Shown: piece by piece, positions 11,732 through 24,142 of the stretch
How positions within the stretch are numbered: the stretch's first letter is position 1
How the letters are laid out: each line of letters begins with the position of its first letter
NCBI RefSeq assembly: GCF_963675165.1
Contig: NC_087388.1
Location: 3,202,800 to 3,266,799, forward strand
DNA: 64,000 nucleotides
Direction of reading: 5' to 3'
Source: Halichondria panicea
Lineage: Eukaryota; Porifera; Demospongiae; Suberitida; Halichondriidae
Translations under genes and position numbers: made by a program
Notes under the pieces: generated by a model
Databases searched by the model: none
What the model saw: only the letters and a program-made list of their open reading frames with translations
What the model was told of the DNA's origin: nothing

Positions 11732-11831
11732 AGGGCGACTCGAAGAGTTTAGCAAAAAATATGTCCTTGTTCTACAGTCGCCTACAAAAACAGCTAGAAA
11801 TGGCTTGGGAAAAACTCTTCGAGTCGCCCTG
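11732..11831. repeat. perfect inverted repeat, ~18-bp arms
   Basis: AGGGCGACTCGAAGAGTTT at about 11732 pairs with AAACTCTTCGAGTCGCCCT at about 11813, enclosing roughly 60 bases. No associated gene or element was recognised. Confidence 0.7.
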
Positions 11832-12917
11832 CCCCTTTATTCCCTTTATTTTATTGCAGACTATACGGGTTTCCTGATGCTTAGAATTGACGCCAAGTGA
11901 CCATTGCTGCCAGATGACTGCCAGATGAGAGCCATTTTACTGCATTGAACACCCACGCAAATATGAGCGTGGTATACCGTAACCTACTATTAGATAGTAG
12001 AGAACTGCTGCGCAAGACAGAGTGCAGCCAAGCGGGGACAATTCAAGTAAATATTAGCTTGTTGTTTGTATAGACTACCTCTACTGCTTTTGTATGAATC
12101 TGTGCAAAAGCAGATATAAGTATATGATATCAGGATTCCAGGAAAATGATTAGGATTTATTTTTGATTAAATTTTCAAAGTAATTTCAATGTTGGCCTTG
12201 GCCTTTCCTGAGGTGCCCGCGCGGGTGTATCTGTGCACGCGCGCGCGCTCTGTGTGTGTGTGCCTGTGGCCCGACACAGGAAGAGCACGACAGGTGTAAT
12301 TTCAAGAAGCACTTTATACCATGCTAAATATTATCAGTGCTCTGCCTGCACAATTAGGCTCACTACTCAATAATATTAGGCTCACTGTGTACATGTACCA
12401 TGTACAGAGGTTGATTGCATAATAATGGGCTTATGAGTGTACTGCATGAGGTCTCTTGCTATATCCAGCTATGGCTCTCTCACTGGTAGCCCAACAGGTC
12501 GTTTATTGCGGCATATGTCAATATCTACACAGCCTCTACACAGCCTTGGCTGTGTGTTGATCGTTAATACATGTTCCTGCTCCATTCACAATGTATATAG
12601 ACGAAATCGTACCACAATTTATTCGTACAACAATGTATTTGTGCGGAGACTTCAGGCCACCTACTATGTGTATGATGTGGGTTACCCCAAGCCCCAAGCC
12701 GTATCACCGAGCCGTATCACCGTTGCTGTACTTTATCCAAGATTTTCTGCGGAACCTCGTAGGATAAGGGCGGCGACGATTTATCCAGGGGCACGGAGGT
12801 TCACGGAATCATTGAACTTTAAACGCGGTTTTCTCAAAAGGACCTAGACATGATGGTTCACTCTAACCACTAATTTACAACATGGCTAACTACAAGCAAT
12901 GGCTAACTACAAGCAAC
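11832..12917. other. no gene supported; GC/GT simple repeat inside
   Basis: A CG-rich and GT-rich simple repeat lies at about 12215-12265. An open stretch of 136 codons at 12437-12847 resembles nothing I know and has no clear exon context. A 17-bp head-to-tail duplication directly precedes the copia LTR. Confidence 0.4.
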
Positions 12918-13107
12918 TGTTGTTATATAGGTCTATGCTAAACCCTATGCTAGTTTAGTTGACTATTCAACAACAAGAGATAATAATAGACAGAGAACAT
13001 GTGCTAAAGTAAAAACGAACACAATGGTTAAATAGACTACAGAATATTCTAGAATGTTCTACAGAGTATTCTAGAATGTTCCATTACGTAATAATTACAT
13101 AACAACA
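12918..13107 (-). repeat. copia 3' LTR
   Basis: Begins TGTTGTTATATAGG and ends CATAACAACA in plus-strand reading, about 190 bp. It matches 27414-27629 apart from a ~32-bp segment missing here and small changes. A purine-rich tract (AAGTGGGAG on the minus strand) lies immediately inside it. Confidence 0.9.
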
Positions 13108-13129
13108 CTCCCACTTAATTTTACGATTG

Positions 13130-15191
13130 TTATTCCTGAGACATGCCCATTTCGTCGCGAAGTGACTTGAAACGAATTCGGTTCAATGGCTTAGTGAGCA
13201 AGTCAGCTACCATTTTTTCTGTCGGACAATACGTCAATGAAATGATCCATTCCTTTACAGCTTCACGTACATAGTGAAATTTGATGTCAATATGCTTTGT
13301 CCTAGCATGTGACACAGGATTCTTGCTAATAGCGATTGCTGCTTGATTGTCTTCCATCAATACAGTCGGCACCTTTTGGCACACTCCTAAGTCTGTGAGC
13401 AATCTTCTCATCCACACGGCCTCTTTGAGTGGCAACACTAAGAGCGACATACTCAGATTCCGCGGTGGATAGAGCTACCATCGTTTGTTTCTTGCTCATC
13501 CATGAAACTGCCCCTCCGGCCATCAAGAACAGGTTTCCACTTGTAGAATGACGATTGTCTTGGTCTCCAGCCCAATCGGCATCGGAATAGCCCATTAGTG
13601 CATTGGCCTTCGATTTCTCATACTTTAGTGTTAGATCGGCTGTTCCCTTTAGATACCTCAATATTCTCTTGGCGGCCGTCAGGTGTGCTTCACTCGGGTT
13701 CGAGTTAAACTTGGACACTGCTCCCACTGCTTGAGCTGTATCTGGACGTGTACCAATTGCACAATAGAGTAGACTTCCTACAAGTGACTGATACTGAATA
13801 GAATCAACTGGTTTGCTGGTTTCGTCGTCCCTTTTGAGAATTACGTTTACATCAGCTGGTGTCAAAGCTGCATTAGCTTGAGTCAGATGCTTGAGTCAGT
13901 CCAAATTTCTCCAGCATTGCCTGTATGTACTGCTTCTGATGCATTCGTATACACTTCCCATCTTCATCGTGGTCTATGGAAATACCAAGGCAGTAGTGGA
14001 GCTTTCCTAAATCCTTCATCTTAAAACGTCCCTCCAAACTTTGCTTCACCTCCTTCATCTTTTCAGGTGTCTTGGTTAAGATGATTAAATCGTCCACATA
14101 CACAGCAACGATTGTTAGGTCACCCTCTTCAGTTTGGACAAACACACAAGGATCAGCACTGCTTTGAACAAATCCTGCTTGCTCCATGTATTCCGTAAAC
14201 ACAGCGTTCCAACATCGTGGAGATTGATTGTTTCAGTCCATAGAGTGACTTGTTTAACTTGCAGACTAGTTTTTCTTTGCCTTTCTCGACATAGTGGGAC
14301 GGTTGCTCCATATATATCTCTTCTTCTAGTGTGCTGTTTAAGAAGGCTGTTACAACATCCATTTGGTGGACAAGCATGTCCTTCTGTACAGCCAGTGCTA
14401 GTAACAGCCAGTGCTAGTAACACTCGAATTGATGTGAAACGCACTAAAATGTTTCATCATAATCTACACCAAATTTTTGTGTGCAACCTTTGGCTACTAG
14501 GCGAGCTTTGAGTCGCTCCACTTCACCGTCCTTTCCGCGTTTGGCCTTAAAGACCCACTTGCTTCCAATAGTTTTTCGACCACTTGGTAGTTCTACAAGA
14601 TCCCAAGTCTTGTTTTCAATCAGGGATTGATATTCGGAATCAGCAGCTGCTTTCCAGCCCTCAGAGTCATCACATGATAATGCTTCTTCTACTGAGGCTG
14701 AGGCTGGGTTGTTTTCAAGGATTGCAGCATTAATGTACTCATCCTGACCATACCTCACTGGTTGAGCCCGTTGTCGACTAGGGTATCGATGAGTTTCTTC
14801 AGCTTCGGGTTCAGCTTCAGATTCAGCTTCAGATTCAGCTTTAGTTTCAGCTTCACTAGTACAGGGTACTGTTTCCGTTCGTACTGAAGTTAGGGTCTGT
14901 AAATCAATTAGTGAATCAGTCTCTTGAAAAACAGTCTCGTTGAAAACGACATCTCTTCGAATGACGACTTTAGATGTTGTTTCGTCCATTAGTCGGTATC
15001 CATTGGATTGAGAGCAGTATCCTACAAACTGTCGTTTTTCAGCCTTCTTTGCAAGTTTGTTTCTTTGCGAATCTGGTATGTGTCTGGTATGTGTGCGTAC
15101 GCTGTACAACCAAAAACTCGTATGTGGCTCAATTTCGGTTTCTGTGCGTACCACCTCTCATATGGTGTGATTTTGATCTTGAAGGCTCGAC
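13130..15191 (-). pseudogene. pol: copia pol, 3' half: integrase tail, reverse transcriptase, RNase H
   Basis: In minus-strand order: the end of integrase (IPDSQRNKLAKKAEKRQFVG), an acidic linker, the reverse-transcriptase start (GSKWVFKAKRGKDGEV then ARLVAKG), the catalytic YVDDLI region near 14090, and the RNase H region (YSDADWAGD, ALSTAESEYVALS) ending near 13130. Breaks are caused by head-to-tail duplications, for example 13 bp at 13876-13900 and 16 bp at 14389-14420, plus smaller shifts. The 5' end of this half is cut by the CACTA-like element at 15194. Not functional as it stands. Confidence 0.85.
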
Positions 15192-15627
15192 TACACTGTT
15201 AAAAATGGGGTGTTAATTAACACCCTTTTAGGGTGCTCGTTGCACTGTTTAAGTTTAACACACTGAGATGTGTTGATCAACACACACTCTTGAGTGTGTG
15301 TTGATCAACACTGGTGGTAGTGTGCTCACATGACATGCATGTTAGTGTTTATATAGCACGCACTGTATAGGTAATGTGCTCACATGACATGCATATAAGT
15401 GTTTACACAGCATGCACTAGTGTACATCCACATTGTCATAGTAACAAGAATAACGATATAGCATAAACGAACAACAAATAACAGTGGACATAATGAACAG
15501 TCAATTTAAGATACAGCATGGTGATACACGATGGTGATACATGAATGATAAAAGATAGTGAACATTTGATATAATTATAAGCAGTTTAAGATTATGTGGT
15601 GATTAAATAAGTGATATTGAATGCCTA

Positions 15628-18600
15628 TAATTTGTCTAAGGAAGTGCATAAAATAGTAACATTCGTCGGGATTCTTTGTTGGTCAAAAATATTTAAAATA
15701 ATATGCTGAATAAAGATTAATAATGGATAGAGCTGCCTAGGGTAAACAATATCAAAGGAATAGTATGCTCCAATGAGATCGAGCACGCTTCCTTCTATGC
15801 TAGCACATAACATTGGTGAAACAGTACAAGGTATAAGTATAATAATACATGCAGGGTATCAAGAGTATAGACAAGAGTAAGAATGTTGAACTGCTAGTAA
15901 CAGCAATTGCCTGCTCCTGCGTCATCCATCACTTGATAGTAATCAGTACTAATTTTTTATGTTAGCAACACCTCCCAGAAACCGCATGCACATGCTGTGA
16001 TTGCGTAATTCAGTGCTACAAACCACAGACCATGCACAGTTTACTTAACAGCACTCATTAATTGAATAGTGACGACAGTGATGACGCATGTTAAGGCGAA
16101 TGTGGTTATGCAATTACTATACAGCAGTTCAACACTCTTACTCTTATCTATAAATGCTCTTGACGGTATATATACACACGGTACAAAGTATATAATTGTA
16201 ATACTGCCGTATCCAACTTACAGGGAACTCATGAAGGATCTTCTCTTTGCTCCTGGTAGCCAATATTGCCGAGAGCAGGCGGATTGTTTGAACGCCTTGG
16301 GAATCTGCAAAAAATAATGAAACACATGGTGAGGAAAGACACATGCTCACTATAGTTCACTACATGCGTGTATAATAAATTATAAGCAAGCTATATTGTT
16401 GGTAAAAATTAATGTTGTTTTAATTTTGTAGGTCTGAGGAACATCAAACAATCAATTAGTACTGTTGGAGAACATTAACAAGTCAACCCTTTAGTATATA
16501 AGAGTATTATTCTACCATGACATTATTCATTTTACGTATAATAGTTTTTGTAATTAAAACGATTATTGTCTCGCACGTGAGACTGCCCCTTGAAATACAA
16601 AGTTGGTATTATAGCTTGTCTTTTAGGTACATTGAATGTATCCCATAACTTATTTAGTTATACCTGGTGATTGTTCTTGCTTAGCAAACTCTGAGCACAG
16701 TTTCTGAACAGAAGGCTTCGTTTCTTTTCCCCCATAGACCAACACTTTGTCACTTAATGGACACCAATTAGCCAGAAAGTTTGTTGCTTTGTCCACACCC
16801 AGAACTAAACAAAGTTCCCTTCGAATCTGGGATATTTATAATTAATCAAGGCATGGCACAGTAAAAATGTAATGACTAGCTTACCGCGCTCGGTAATTTT
16901 AGTGAAGGGAAAACTTGGATAACTTCCGCTACGGTTGGAGTGTCCTTTAGAATCCAGGAGCGCCTTCCGCCAAAAGTCACCTTCATCAATTTTTTAACTT
17001 GGCTACGAGATGGCACTTCTTTGTGGTGTTCATCTGCAAGCTCCTCTAATTGCTGAGTATACCTCTCATCAATGATGTCATGCTGGTTGTTATCAGCTAT
17101 TCCTAAAAAAAAAGAGTAAGTGAGGCATCTTGCACGTGCATTCATACCTTGCTTCCTTTTCTTTTTGTTGGAGCATTGTGCTTGGCTGGTGGCTGGCAAA
17201 GGTGGTACATTTTCCTCGGCTCCGGAATCTCCAGACTCAGGTAGGGTTCTTTTCAGAGGTCTTCGTCCATTTCTGAATTTCTGTTTTTAGCGTCTCTTTC
17301 CATGTTCCCTGTAATAACAGCAAAATAGCGATGTACATCAATCAACAGTTTTCAGTTAGCCTTTTAGCTTTTGTTAGCTACAAGAGTCCGAAAAGAGTTG
17401 CAAAGCTGTACTGCTAGCAAGGGCTTATAAAGGGCATATCCACACATTGTGATCTTTCTTGTTCATTGATAATATGTGACAGGCTCTGGGAAAACAGACC
17501 AATTGGCGCAAGCTATAATTTTTGCGATCTATATACCAGATGATAGAGCAAAGAATTGCCTGCGCATTGATATGCTTAGTTTGCACATACCTTGTTCCAT
17601 GCCTGAGTTATGCGCGTTGGAAACTCGAAGTTGTAAAACAGCAGTATTGAGAAACGCCCACTCAAAGATTGCTAAATTGGGAAAAGTAAGGTAATGGTGG
17701 CTGTTTAGACAAAGCGCTTTGGTGGAAAGAGTTGGATTCAGAGCATCAGATTTTGCAGAGAGGTAGTAGAAAGACTATAGATAACTATAATCCAAGAAAA
17801 AAATTTATGAGATTATACACTGTAGTCTATAAATCTGGCTTTTGCTCAATACCAATATCTGCTCCAATTGGTCTGTTTTCCCAGAGCCTGTCACATATAT
17901 ATATTATTATGATTTCATAAGACAGTTGCTATAATTATTGTAATAATAATGATAATGTATAGTCCAAACATTAATCTAAAACTGCGAAATGTGCAATGGC
18001 TTCTATACGTCATTCTGAGCAGCTGTACATATGCGTAAACTTGGTAGTACGACCATTTTCACCAACAATAATTGCTCGCTATAGTATACGTACGCTATAG
18101 TATACGTATTGCTTACATATCCACTCTCAGTCTTGTCCACGAGACAAGGATACTTTTCAACCAGCCTCCTGCAACTTGCTCTTGCTCTGTACTCAAAGGG
18201 TGAAGGGAAGTCTGTGTACTGCAACATTCTTGTATGCAGTGAGCCGATTATCTCAGATCGAGCAGTAGAGGATATGCACACATCTTCAAGGCATTTCATT
18301 GTCTTGTTGGTGAAACGCCCAGGAATTTCAAAAGAGAATACCCAGCTACTTGATGCTGGGGCTGACATATCTGGTACCTGTCAAAAATTTAAAAAGTAGA
18401 CTGCATGCAACTAGTAACTACATATTCTACTATTTTCTACCATTTTGATGACATCACAAGCTGCTATAACCACAAATCGATGACACCCACGTAAGTGGGC
18501 GTACAATAAAGTGGGCGTACAATAACAAGGTAGGCAAGGTCGCTTCATTTGTGGGTAAAATATTCGTGGTCAGACCTCCAACCACGAAAATTTTGACCCA

Positions 18601-19171
18601 CGAAAATTACATGCTATACGGTATGTACATGATGAAGTCTAGGACTTTAGTTGTACAAGATTACTGTTTTATTACTCTAACCGATTACCCACTATAACAA
18701 TTTGCTGTTGTTCTATTAATCACCACAAACCCACCACCTTATGTTTCCATAGAAACATTTTTGGATATGTTGTAGCTTGGTCATTCACCTACACATTGGT
18801 ATCAGCACAATTTCTTATTAATCGAAAGATATTTACATTTAAGTACAGCTACTCACACATTTGTGGTAATCTACTCAATGAACTGTATATAACTTATTAT
18901 TATGCTCCATGCATCAGAAATGATATTAACTAACCTTCGAGATTCTATTACTGGCATGTACAGGTTGCAATTCTCGCAATATCACCGAGACACTTAGTCT
19001 TGTTCCAATTTGAGGCAATAGTTCCTTGAGGTCTGTATCTGTTAGTTTGAAGAAAATTGCACCGCTAATACATTGTTCTCTAAGTGTAAGTTCCGCTGCC
19101 TCATGGATTCTGCCAGATAGAAACTTGCACAGTTCGTCAGTAGTGAGGTGAGAGAGGTCGTTTGTTGCCAT
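15628..19171 (-). CDS. SAM-domain accessory gene of the CACTA-like element
   Basis: Six exons join in compatible phases: 19171-18935, 18377-18117, 17308-17148, 17102-16885, 16826-16664, 16304-16222. A probable last exon lies at about 15830-15628 (GAYYSFDIVYPRQLYPLLIF, stop), whose acceptor I could not place. Exon 1 (79 codons) is a SAM-type helical domain: LTTDELCKFLSGRI, then ISGAIFFKLTDTDLKELLPQ. Exon 2 carries FEIPGRFTNKTMK and RRLVEKYPCLVDK. Later exons have a Lys-rich segment and VKKLMKVTFGGRRSWIL. SAM domains usually mediate protein self-association. A one-base insertion near 17270 shifts the frame in exon 3. The ~800-bp intron 2 contains a 419-bp MITE. Function is unknown; its place beside the transposase gene and the second broken copy at 10.4 kb suggest a conserved transposon partner. 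Confidence 0.7.
17476..17894. mobile_element. 419-bp MITE, ATAT-flanked
   Basis: The inverted ends read GTGACAGGCTCTGGGAAAAC from both sides, with ATAT directly outside each end (17472-17475 and 17895-17898). It is the same length and shares internal blocks with the copy at 40251-40669 (for example GATAGAGCA and TATGCTTAGT). It lies in an intron of the SAM gene. Confidence 0.8.
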
Positions 19172-19456
19172 GCTAAGACTTGAAACTTGAAACTGTTAGT
19201 CTCTTGCGCTGCACTTCTAGTAGTTCTGTTAGTTGGAGCTGCTCCTGTATCTATGACAACTCATACAGCACCGCGACTGCGCAGCTGGTGATCGCTATTT
19301 GTGCTTACATCACTACTAATTAATTTCATTGGTCAACAGCCGTAAGGTCTGGGTTTGCCTCGAATCAAGGATACAGAAAAATAAGCGCGAACCTTTGAAC
19401 AGCTTTATAATTAATTATAGCAAGCTAGCTAGCTAGCTATTCAGATCTATTAAGTA
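19172..19456. promoter_or_regulatory. shared divergent 5' region of the CACTA-like gene pair
   Basis: About 285 bp separate the two outward-facing start codons. No TATA box at a convincing distance was identified. The spacer has a short AGCTAGCTAGCTAGCT run near 19425. A bidirectional promoter is inferred from position alone. Confidence 0.4.
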
Positions 19457-21548
19457 ATGGGGCAGTTAGACTGCCCATCTTGTTTTCATTTTAGTGGAAC
19501 AAATATTGGAGACTATCTTCGTCATATTCGATTGTTCCATAATGATACCGGCACTACATTTCGAGTTTTTTGCAATCTGGGATGTGCAAGGCCAAGGGAC
19601 AGACCTTTCAAAAACTTCTTCACATTCCGTAATCATGTTTACGCCTACCACAGTGGCCTCACCGCAACTGCAGAGCAAAATGAGAATGAGACCAATGCTA
19701 TCGGCGATAGTGAACCAGACCAAAGTGTCACAACAGAGGAGATTGAGATTGATCAGGGCTTCACCTGCCAGCAGACTGTTCGAAAACCACAAAACATCGA
19801 TTACAAATTCAGAAGTGCGCAGCTACTTTCATTTTGAAGATACAGGAAATGCATCGCCTCCCTCAAAACACCATGGACACAATAATCCAAGAAATTGAGT
19901 CACTCTATCAGGTGATTGATTACACAATATCCAAAAGCATGATATTAATATGCTTTAATAATTATAGGTGATCCTTACAAACATACGGGGTATTGTTGAT
20001 GACACTCTCAAGCATTTTGACGTAAGCGAGAATGTACGCATCCATTTAGAGAGTACGCTCGCTGGAGATGGGCCACACGGGAAGCTGTTGTCTGGTCTAG
20101 AAACGAACCATTTGCAGATGAAGTATTACAGGCAGTACTTCAACTTTGTGGTAAATTTATTACTATAATACCTATTACGCTGGGAAGTTGTGATTGGTCA
20201 TTTACTAATAGGAGCCACGGACAGTGACCCTTGGTAGTGTGAGAAAGTATGTGGGCAGCGGTGCAAAACGACAATGCGTAGAAAAGGATGAGACAATGAT
20301 GTACTCCAGTACTGCATACATCTGAAGAGATACTTTCGGTTGTCATTTCTCAATGACCTGATCAGCAACTTTGAGCTGGGATATATGGAGTCAACAAAAC
20401 GTCCCACCCCAATCAAAAAGAGCACCCTACACTCTAGTGATCACTCTTTGAAGCAGAATGGTTAGTACAGATGTGAAGTACTTGTACGTGTAATGTAGCT
20501 TGTAATCTTGCAGCATCTCAGATGTGGTTACTTGGTCGGATTTTGCCCTTGATGGTTGGTCACTTAGTTCCAGAAGATGATGACAAATGGACAAACCTTA
20601 TGCTTATGCTTCAAATCACTGGCTATCTGTTTGCACCTAGATTGACATCCGATGAGGCAGATTATGTGGCTCTACTAATTGAGGAGCATCACTGTGCTTT
20701 TTGTAAGCTGTATCCAGATGTTAGTATCACCCCTAAGTTCCACTACTTGGTGCACATGTCGAGACTTATTAAAAAGTGAGTATTTTACGTCAACTCACAC
20801 GTGAACAATTGTGTACTTCTATCATCAGGTTTGGGCCAATTGTCCGTGGTTGGACCATGAGGTTCGAGGCTAGACATAGGCACTTTAAGCAACTGGCCCT
20901 GCAGCTGGGCAACTTTATCAATATCCCATTCACCTTGGCTATGCGTCACCAAAAGCTTCAATGTTATCACCAGCTCAGTGACACACTTGAAGGGGAAGAG
21001 GTCGATATTGGTCCCGGTCCACACGATACTGGCAGAGGTGGTTGAGGGGCTCTCATCTTCACACAGCACTGAATTGTTCAGGTACAGTATATATCCTGCT
21101 AAGTGGTTGTGGCCTATATAATTATGTTTACTTACATGCAATCTTAATCTAAGATCTGAGATAGATAATGTTGAAATTCATTTTTAGCAAAATTGAACAA
21201 CCACTTAATTTCACATTCAGGGCGAAGTGGGTGGAAGTGTATGGAACCAAGTACAAGAAGCCATGTGCACTTGTTGTTGGTGTCAAGTATGGTGTCCTAC
21301 CTCAGTTTGGTAACCTCGAGGACATTCTGTTCGACAAGGATGAACTAATTTTGATTGTTCGACTATACAAAACAATTGAGTTTGCTAGCCATTTCAACTG
21401 CTTTATTGTAGAACTATCTACTGAGCTTGTCACCATTACTCAAGGTGCATTATATTCACATGAGCCTCATCATGTACGTTGTGTCCAAGGCCTTACTACT
21501 GGTACACAAAGAGCAGTTGTTCTCAAAACACATTTATCTTCATTATAG
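19457..21548 (+). CDS. C2H2-finger and transposase-like gene of the CACTA-like element
   Basis: Exon 1 (19457 to about 19912) begins MGQLDCPSCFHFSGT and carries Cys/His fingers (CPSC..H..H, then CNLGC..H..H). Exon 2 (19970-20153) reads VILTNIRGIVDDTLKHFDV. Exon 3 starts about 20212 (VTLGSVRKYVGSGAKRQC), exon 4 about 20517 (WLLGRILPLMVGH to PKFHYLVHMSRLIKK), exon 5 about 20829 (FGPIVRGWTMRFEARHRHFKQ), and the last exon ends at 21548. The segment from FHYLVHM to FEARHRHFK resembles the C-terminal region of animal transposase-derived proteins of the CACTA/KDZ kind. No complete catalytic triad was identified. Frame changes near 19780 and 20300 suggest decay or sequence errors. Role as the element's transposase is inferred from position and resemblance. 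Confidence 0.65.
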
Positions 21549-22730
21549 TTTTGTACCAATTATTAGTCTTTTCAGTAGTCAATGACATATTGAATGGTGT
21601 GAAGAATCATAAGTAAGCATAGTTTCATAGACAAAATAACTAATGAAGTGTGGCATGATCAGATAATTATAAGGGAGCACTTCCATTGCATTTCTTACCG
21701 TCATTATGACACGGAGCAAAAATGCTTAAAGCTTCACTTAATAAATGAAAGTTGGTTGTTTTTGCGTATCCTAAAAAATTCTTGGCAAGTTCCTTGGTTT
21801 TTCATCAGTACAGTCAAATCACCTGAGTGTGCACCTGTATAATGTATAAGGGGTATACAGCATAATGCACATGCATTGTAGCAGGTGACATAATTTGTTT
21901 TTTATAATTAGAGTTTTGTTACTAAGCAACAGTTATTGCTTTTAATGTACAACTACAAATGAATCATTTCCTATATAGACAACAGTGCATGCATGTGTGT
22001 ACACTATAGCTTGATTTGAATGCAAAAATGGCGAGTGTAAACATTATAGATTAGGGGTGCTTACATTGCACCAGTTTTAGTGCTACAGCCACACCATTCT
22101 TATTGGAGTTACACAACCTGGTGTAGTTACAGTCCTATGATTATAACAACTATAGGCAGGTGCATGCACAACACTGTTTAAAGTGTTCCACAAACACTTT
22201 AAAGTCTATAATAGCACCCTTTATTGTTATTGTAACACGTAACAGTTACGACTGCGCTCCTAGTGTTGTGATAGCATCATTAGGTGAGTGTTGGCCGTGG
22301 GAGGTCAAGGCCCGTGGTGTCTCTAAAAGTGTACTAAAGCAATTTGAAGGACTATACTGCAAATGTTTATGAACAGTACAGCTTATTAGCATGAAACCAT
22401 TCTATGTAGCACTTAATTAATAACCAATGTCCTTGAGTAAAGACAACGGACTTAGAGCTTGTGGTATAAACTTACTTCTCTAGAGTACCTTCCAGCCCCT
22501 GATTGCTAGTGGATAGAAGAGCTAAAATACAACACAGAACGATCAACCACAACATATTCGCGAGCGCAAAATTAATTATAACGCGGAGTGTTTCAACCTT
22601 TTACACAGGTCGCTTCCAATCCCCTTCCTTTTTAATCTATGATTATAGGCAAGTGCATGAACAACACTGTTTAAAGTGTTCCACAAGGTCTTACAAGTGT
22701 AATAGCACCCTTTAAACACGTAGCAGTTAT
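21549..22730. other. CACTA-like element, 3' non-coding region with internal repeats
   Basis: No exon seen. A block around CAACACTGTTTAAAGTGTTC occurs at about 22168 and again at about 22662. The downstream text CTCCTAGTGTTGTG recurs at about 22256 and 23520, the second copy being interrupted by an inserted element. Confidence 0.6.
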
Positions 22731-23511
22731 TATGCACCTATCAATGTCAAGCCCCACCCCTGACATACGGGCAGTATAGGGGATTGGGTGATGGGGATTA
22801 TACATTTTCAATTATATTGAATGCCCAATAGGGTGGGGTTCCTCATGTGTATAATCCCCTATCAATCCCTTGTATATAATTATGGTGGGGGTACACTGGG
22901 GATTAACAGGGGATTTAGATTTTTTGTCAGCTAATTTTACTTAGAAGCTTTTATGTATACAGCTTTCATATTATTTTCTGCTTATTGTTATTAATTCGTG
23001 CTCGTCTTGTCAAGGGTACGTGCTGAGGTGTACCTTTGGGTGACCCACGGGTCATCCGTAGATACTATGGTACTATAGTTACTCTGGGCATACTGGTACG
23101 TGCTGGGGTGTACCTTTGGGTGACCCACGGGTCATCCCTAGATACTATGGTACTATAGTTACTTAGGGCATACTGGTACGTGCTGGGGTGTACCTTTGGG
23201 TGACCCACCGGTCATCCGTAGATGCTATGGTACTATAGTTACTCTGGGCATACTGGTGCGTGCTGGGATGTACCTTTGGGTGACCCACGGTAAGTGCTGG
23301 GGTATCTACCTATATGGGTATTTATACATTAGTATATGTGCTGATCATGCTGGTCCCATAGTATATTAGTTGGACCCTTATGATGCACTTATGTTAAGCC
23401 TGATGGCACCACCGGACAACCCTGGGAAAGTGAGTGCTAAAAGACCCCCTACTAATGCCCCTATATACTGCCCGTATGTCAGGAGTGGGGCTTGACATTG
23501 ATAGGTGCATT
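22731..23511. mobile_element. ~780-bp inverted-repeat element carrying a minisatellite
   Basis: Arms of about 50 bp pair: TGCACCTATCAATGTCAAGC at about 22734 with the reverse complement ending at about 23509. They also include TGACATACGGGCAGTATA. It splits a repeat of the host element (CAGTTA before, TTACAACTTC after), with a possible TTA target duplication, which would fit a Harbinger-type MITE. That classification is tentative. Confidence 0.65.
23016..23297 (+). repeat. minisatellite, 80-bp unit x ~3.5
   Basis: Units start at 23016, 23096, 23176 and 23256, exactly 80 bp apart, each with GTACCTTTGGGTGACCCAC or a one-base variant. The last is truncated. Few substitutions separate the units. 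Confidence 0.9.
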
Positions 23512-24142
23512 ACAACTTCACTCCTAGTGTTGTGGTAGCACAATTATTTGGTGAGTGTTGGCATAGCACTCAAGGTGCTATTGTATAACTACCCATTTTT
23601 AACACTTACTCTTTGTTAGTGATGATTTGATCCAGGGTAATCCAATCAGCCATTACAGCAGCAAATGGTACAGCAATAGTCAACCAAATATAGGCCATCC
23701 TTGATCCTATACCATCGATCCTGTATAAATATAGATTTGGTAAAGAGTTTAGAACAAACAAGCAACAATCACACTGAGCCACCACAGACGGTAAAGAGCA
23801 ACTATGCAATAAACACTAAACATTGAGGCTCTGATAATACAACCTATATACAACCAGCTAGGGGTGTTAAGTTACACGCTTTTCAGTTGGAGCGTTCTGC
23901 TTGCAAACTCTTAATATAATCATTACTTCATAGCTAGCTGGATGCTCAGACTATATCTATATCTATATCTATAGACTTGGAAACATCTAGATGCATAAAA
24001 TTCAATCTCAACGAGGAGTTAAGGCTGCAATTTTCATATTTTTGGGCTGTGTTGTTGTGCACAGATGTGCTTGTTTAGCACACACTCAAAATTGGACATT
24101 GAAAATAGGGGTGTTAATCAACACCCCATTTTTAACAGTGTA

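Larger units (their letters stand above)
15194..24140. mobile_element. 8.9-kb CACTG-ended (CACTA-like) DNA transposon with divergent gene pair
   Basis: The terminal inverted repeats read CACTGTTAAAAATGGGGTGT inward from both ends and continue for about 32 bp with one mismatch. The element is flanked by TA on each side (15192-15193 and 24141-24142), the copia target being duplicated by two bases. Palindromic subterminal repeats around GTGTTGATCAACAC lie at 15265-15320. It holds a minus-strand SAM-domain gene (15628-19171) and a plus-strand zinc-finger/transposase-like gene (19457-21548) that diverge from a shared ~285-bp spacer. Two smaller elements have inserted into it (17476-17894 and about 22731-23511). 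CACTG ends fit the CACTA/EnSpm group; the 2-bp duplication is shorter than the usual 3 bp. Confidence 0.8.

Noticed and set aside
12437..12847. 136-codon plus-strand open frame
   Set aside because: No recognisable domain, low-quality composition and no splice or start context; simple repeats and duplications nearby make chance more likely.
23016..23297. possible CRISPR-like array
   Set aside because: Units are contiguous 80-bp repeats without unique spacers and the genome is eukaryotic; it is a minisatellite.
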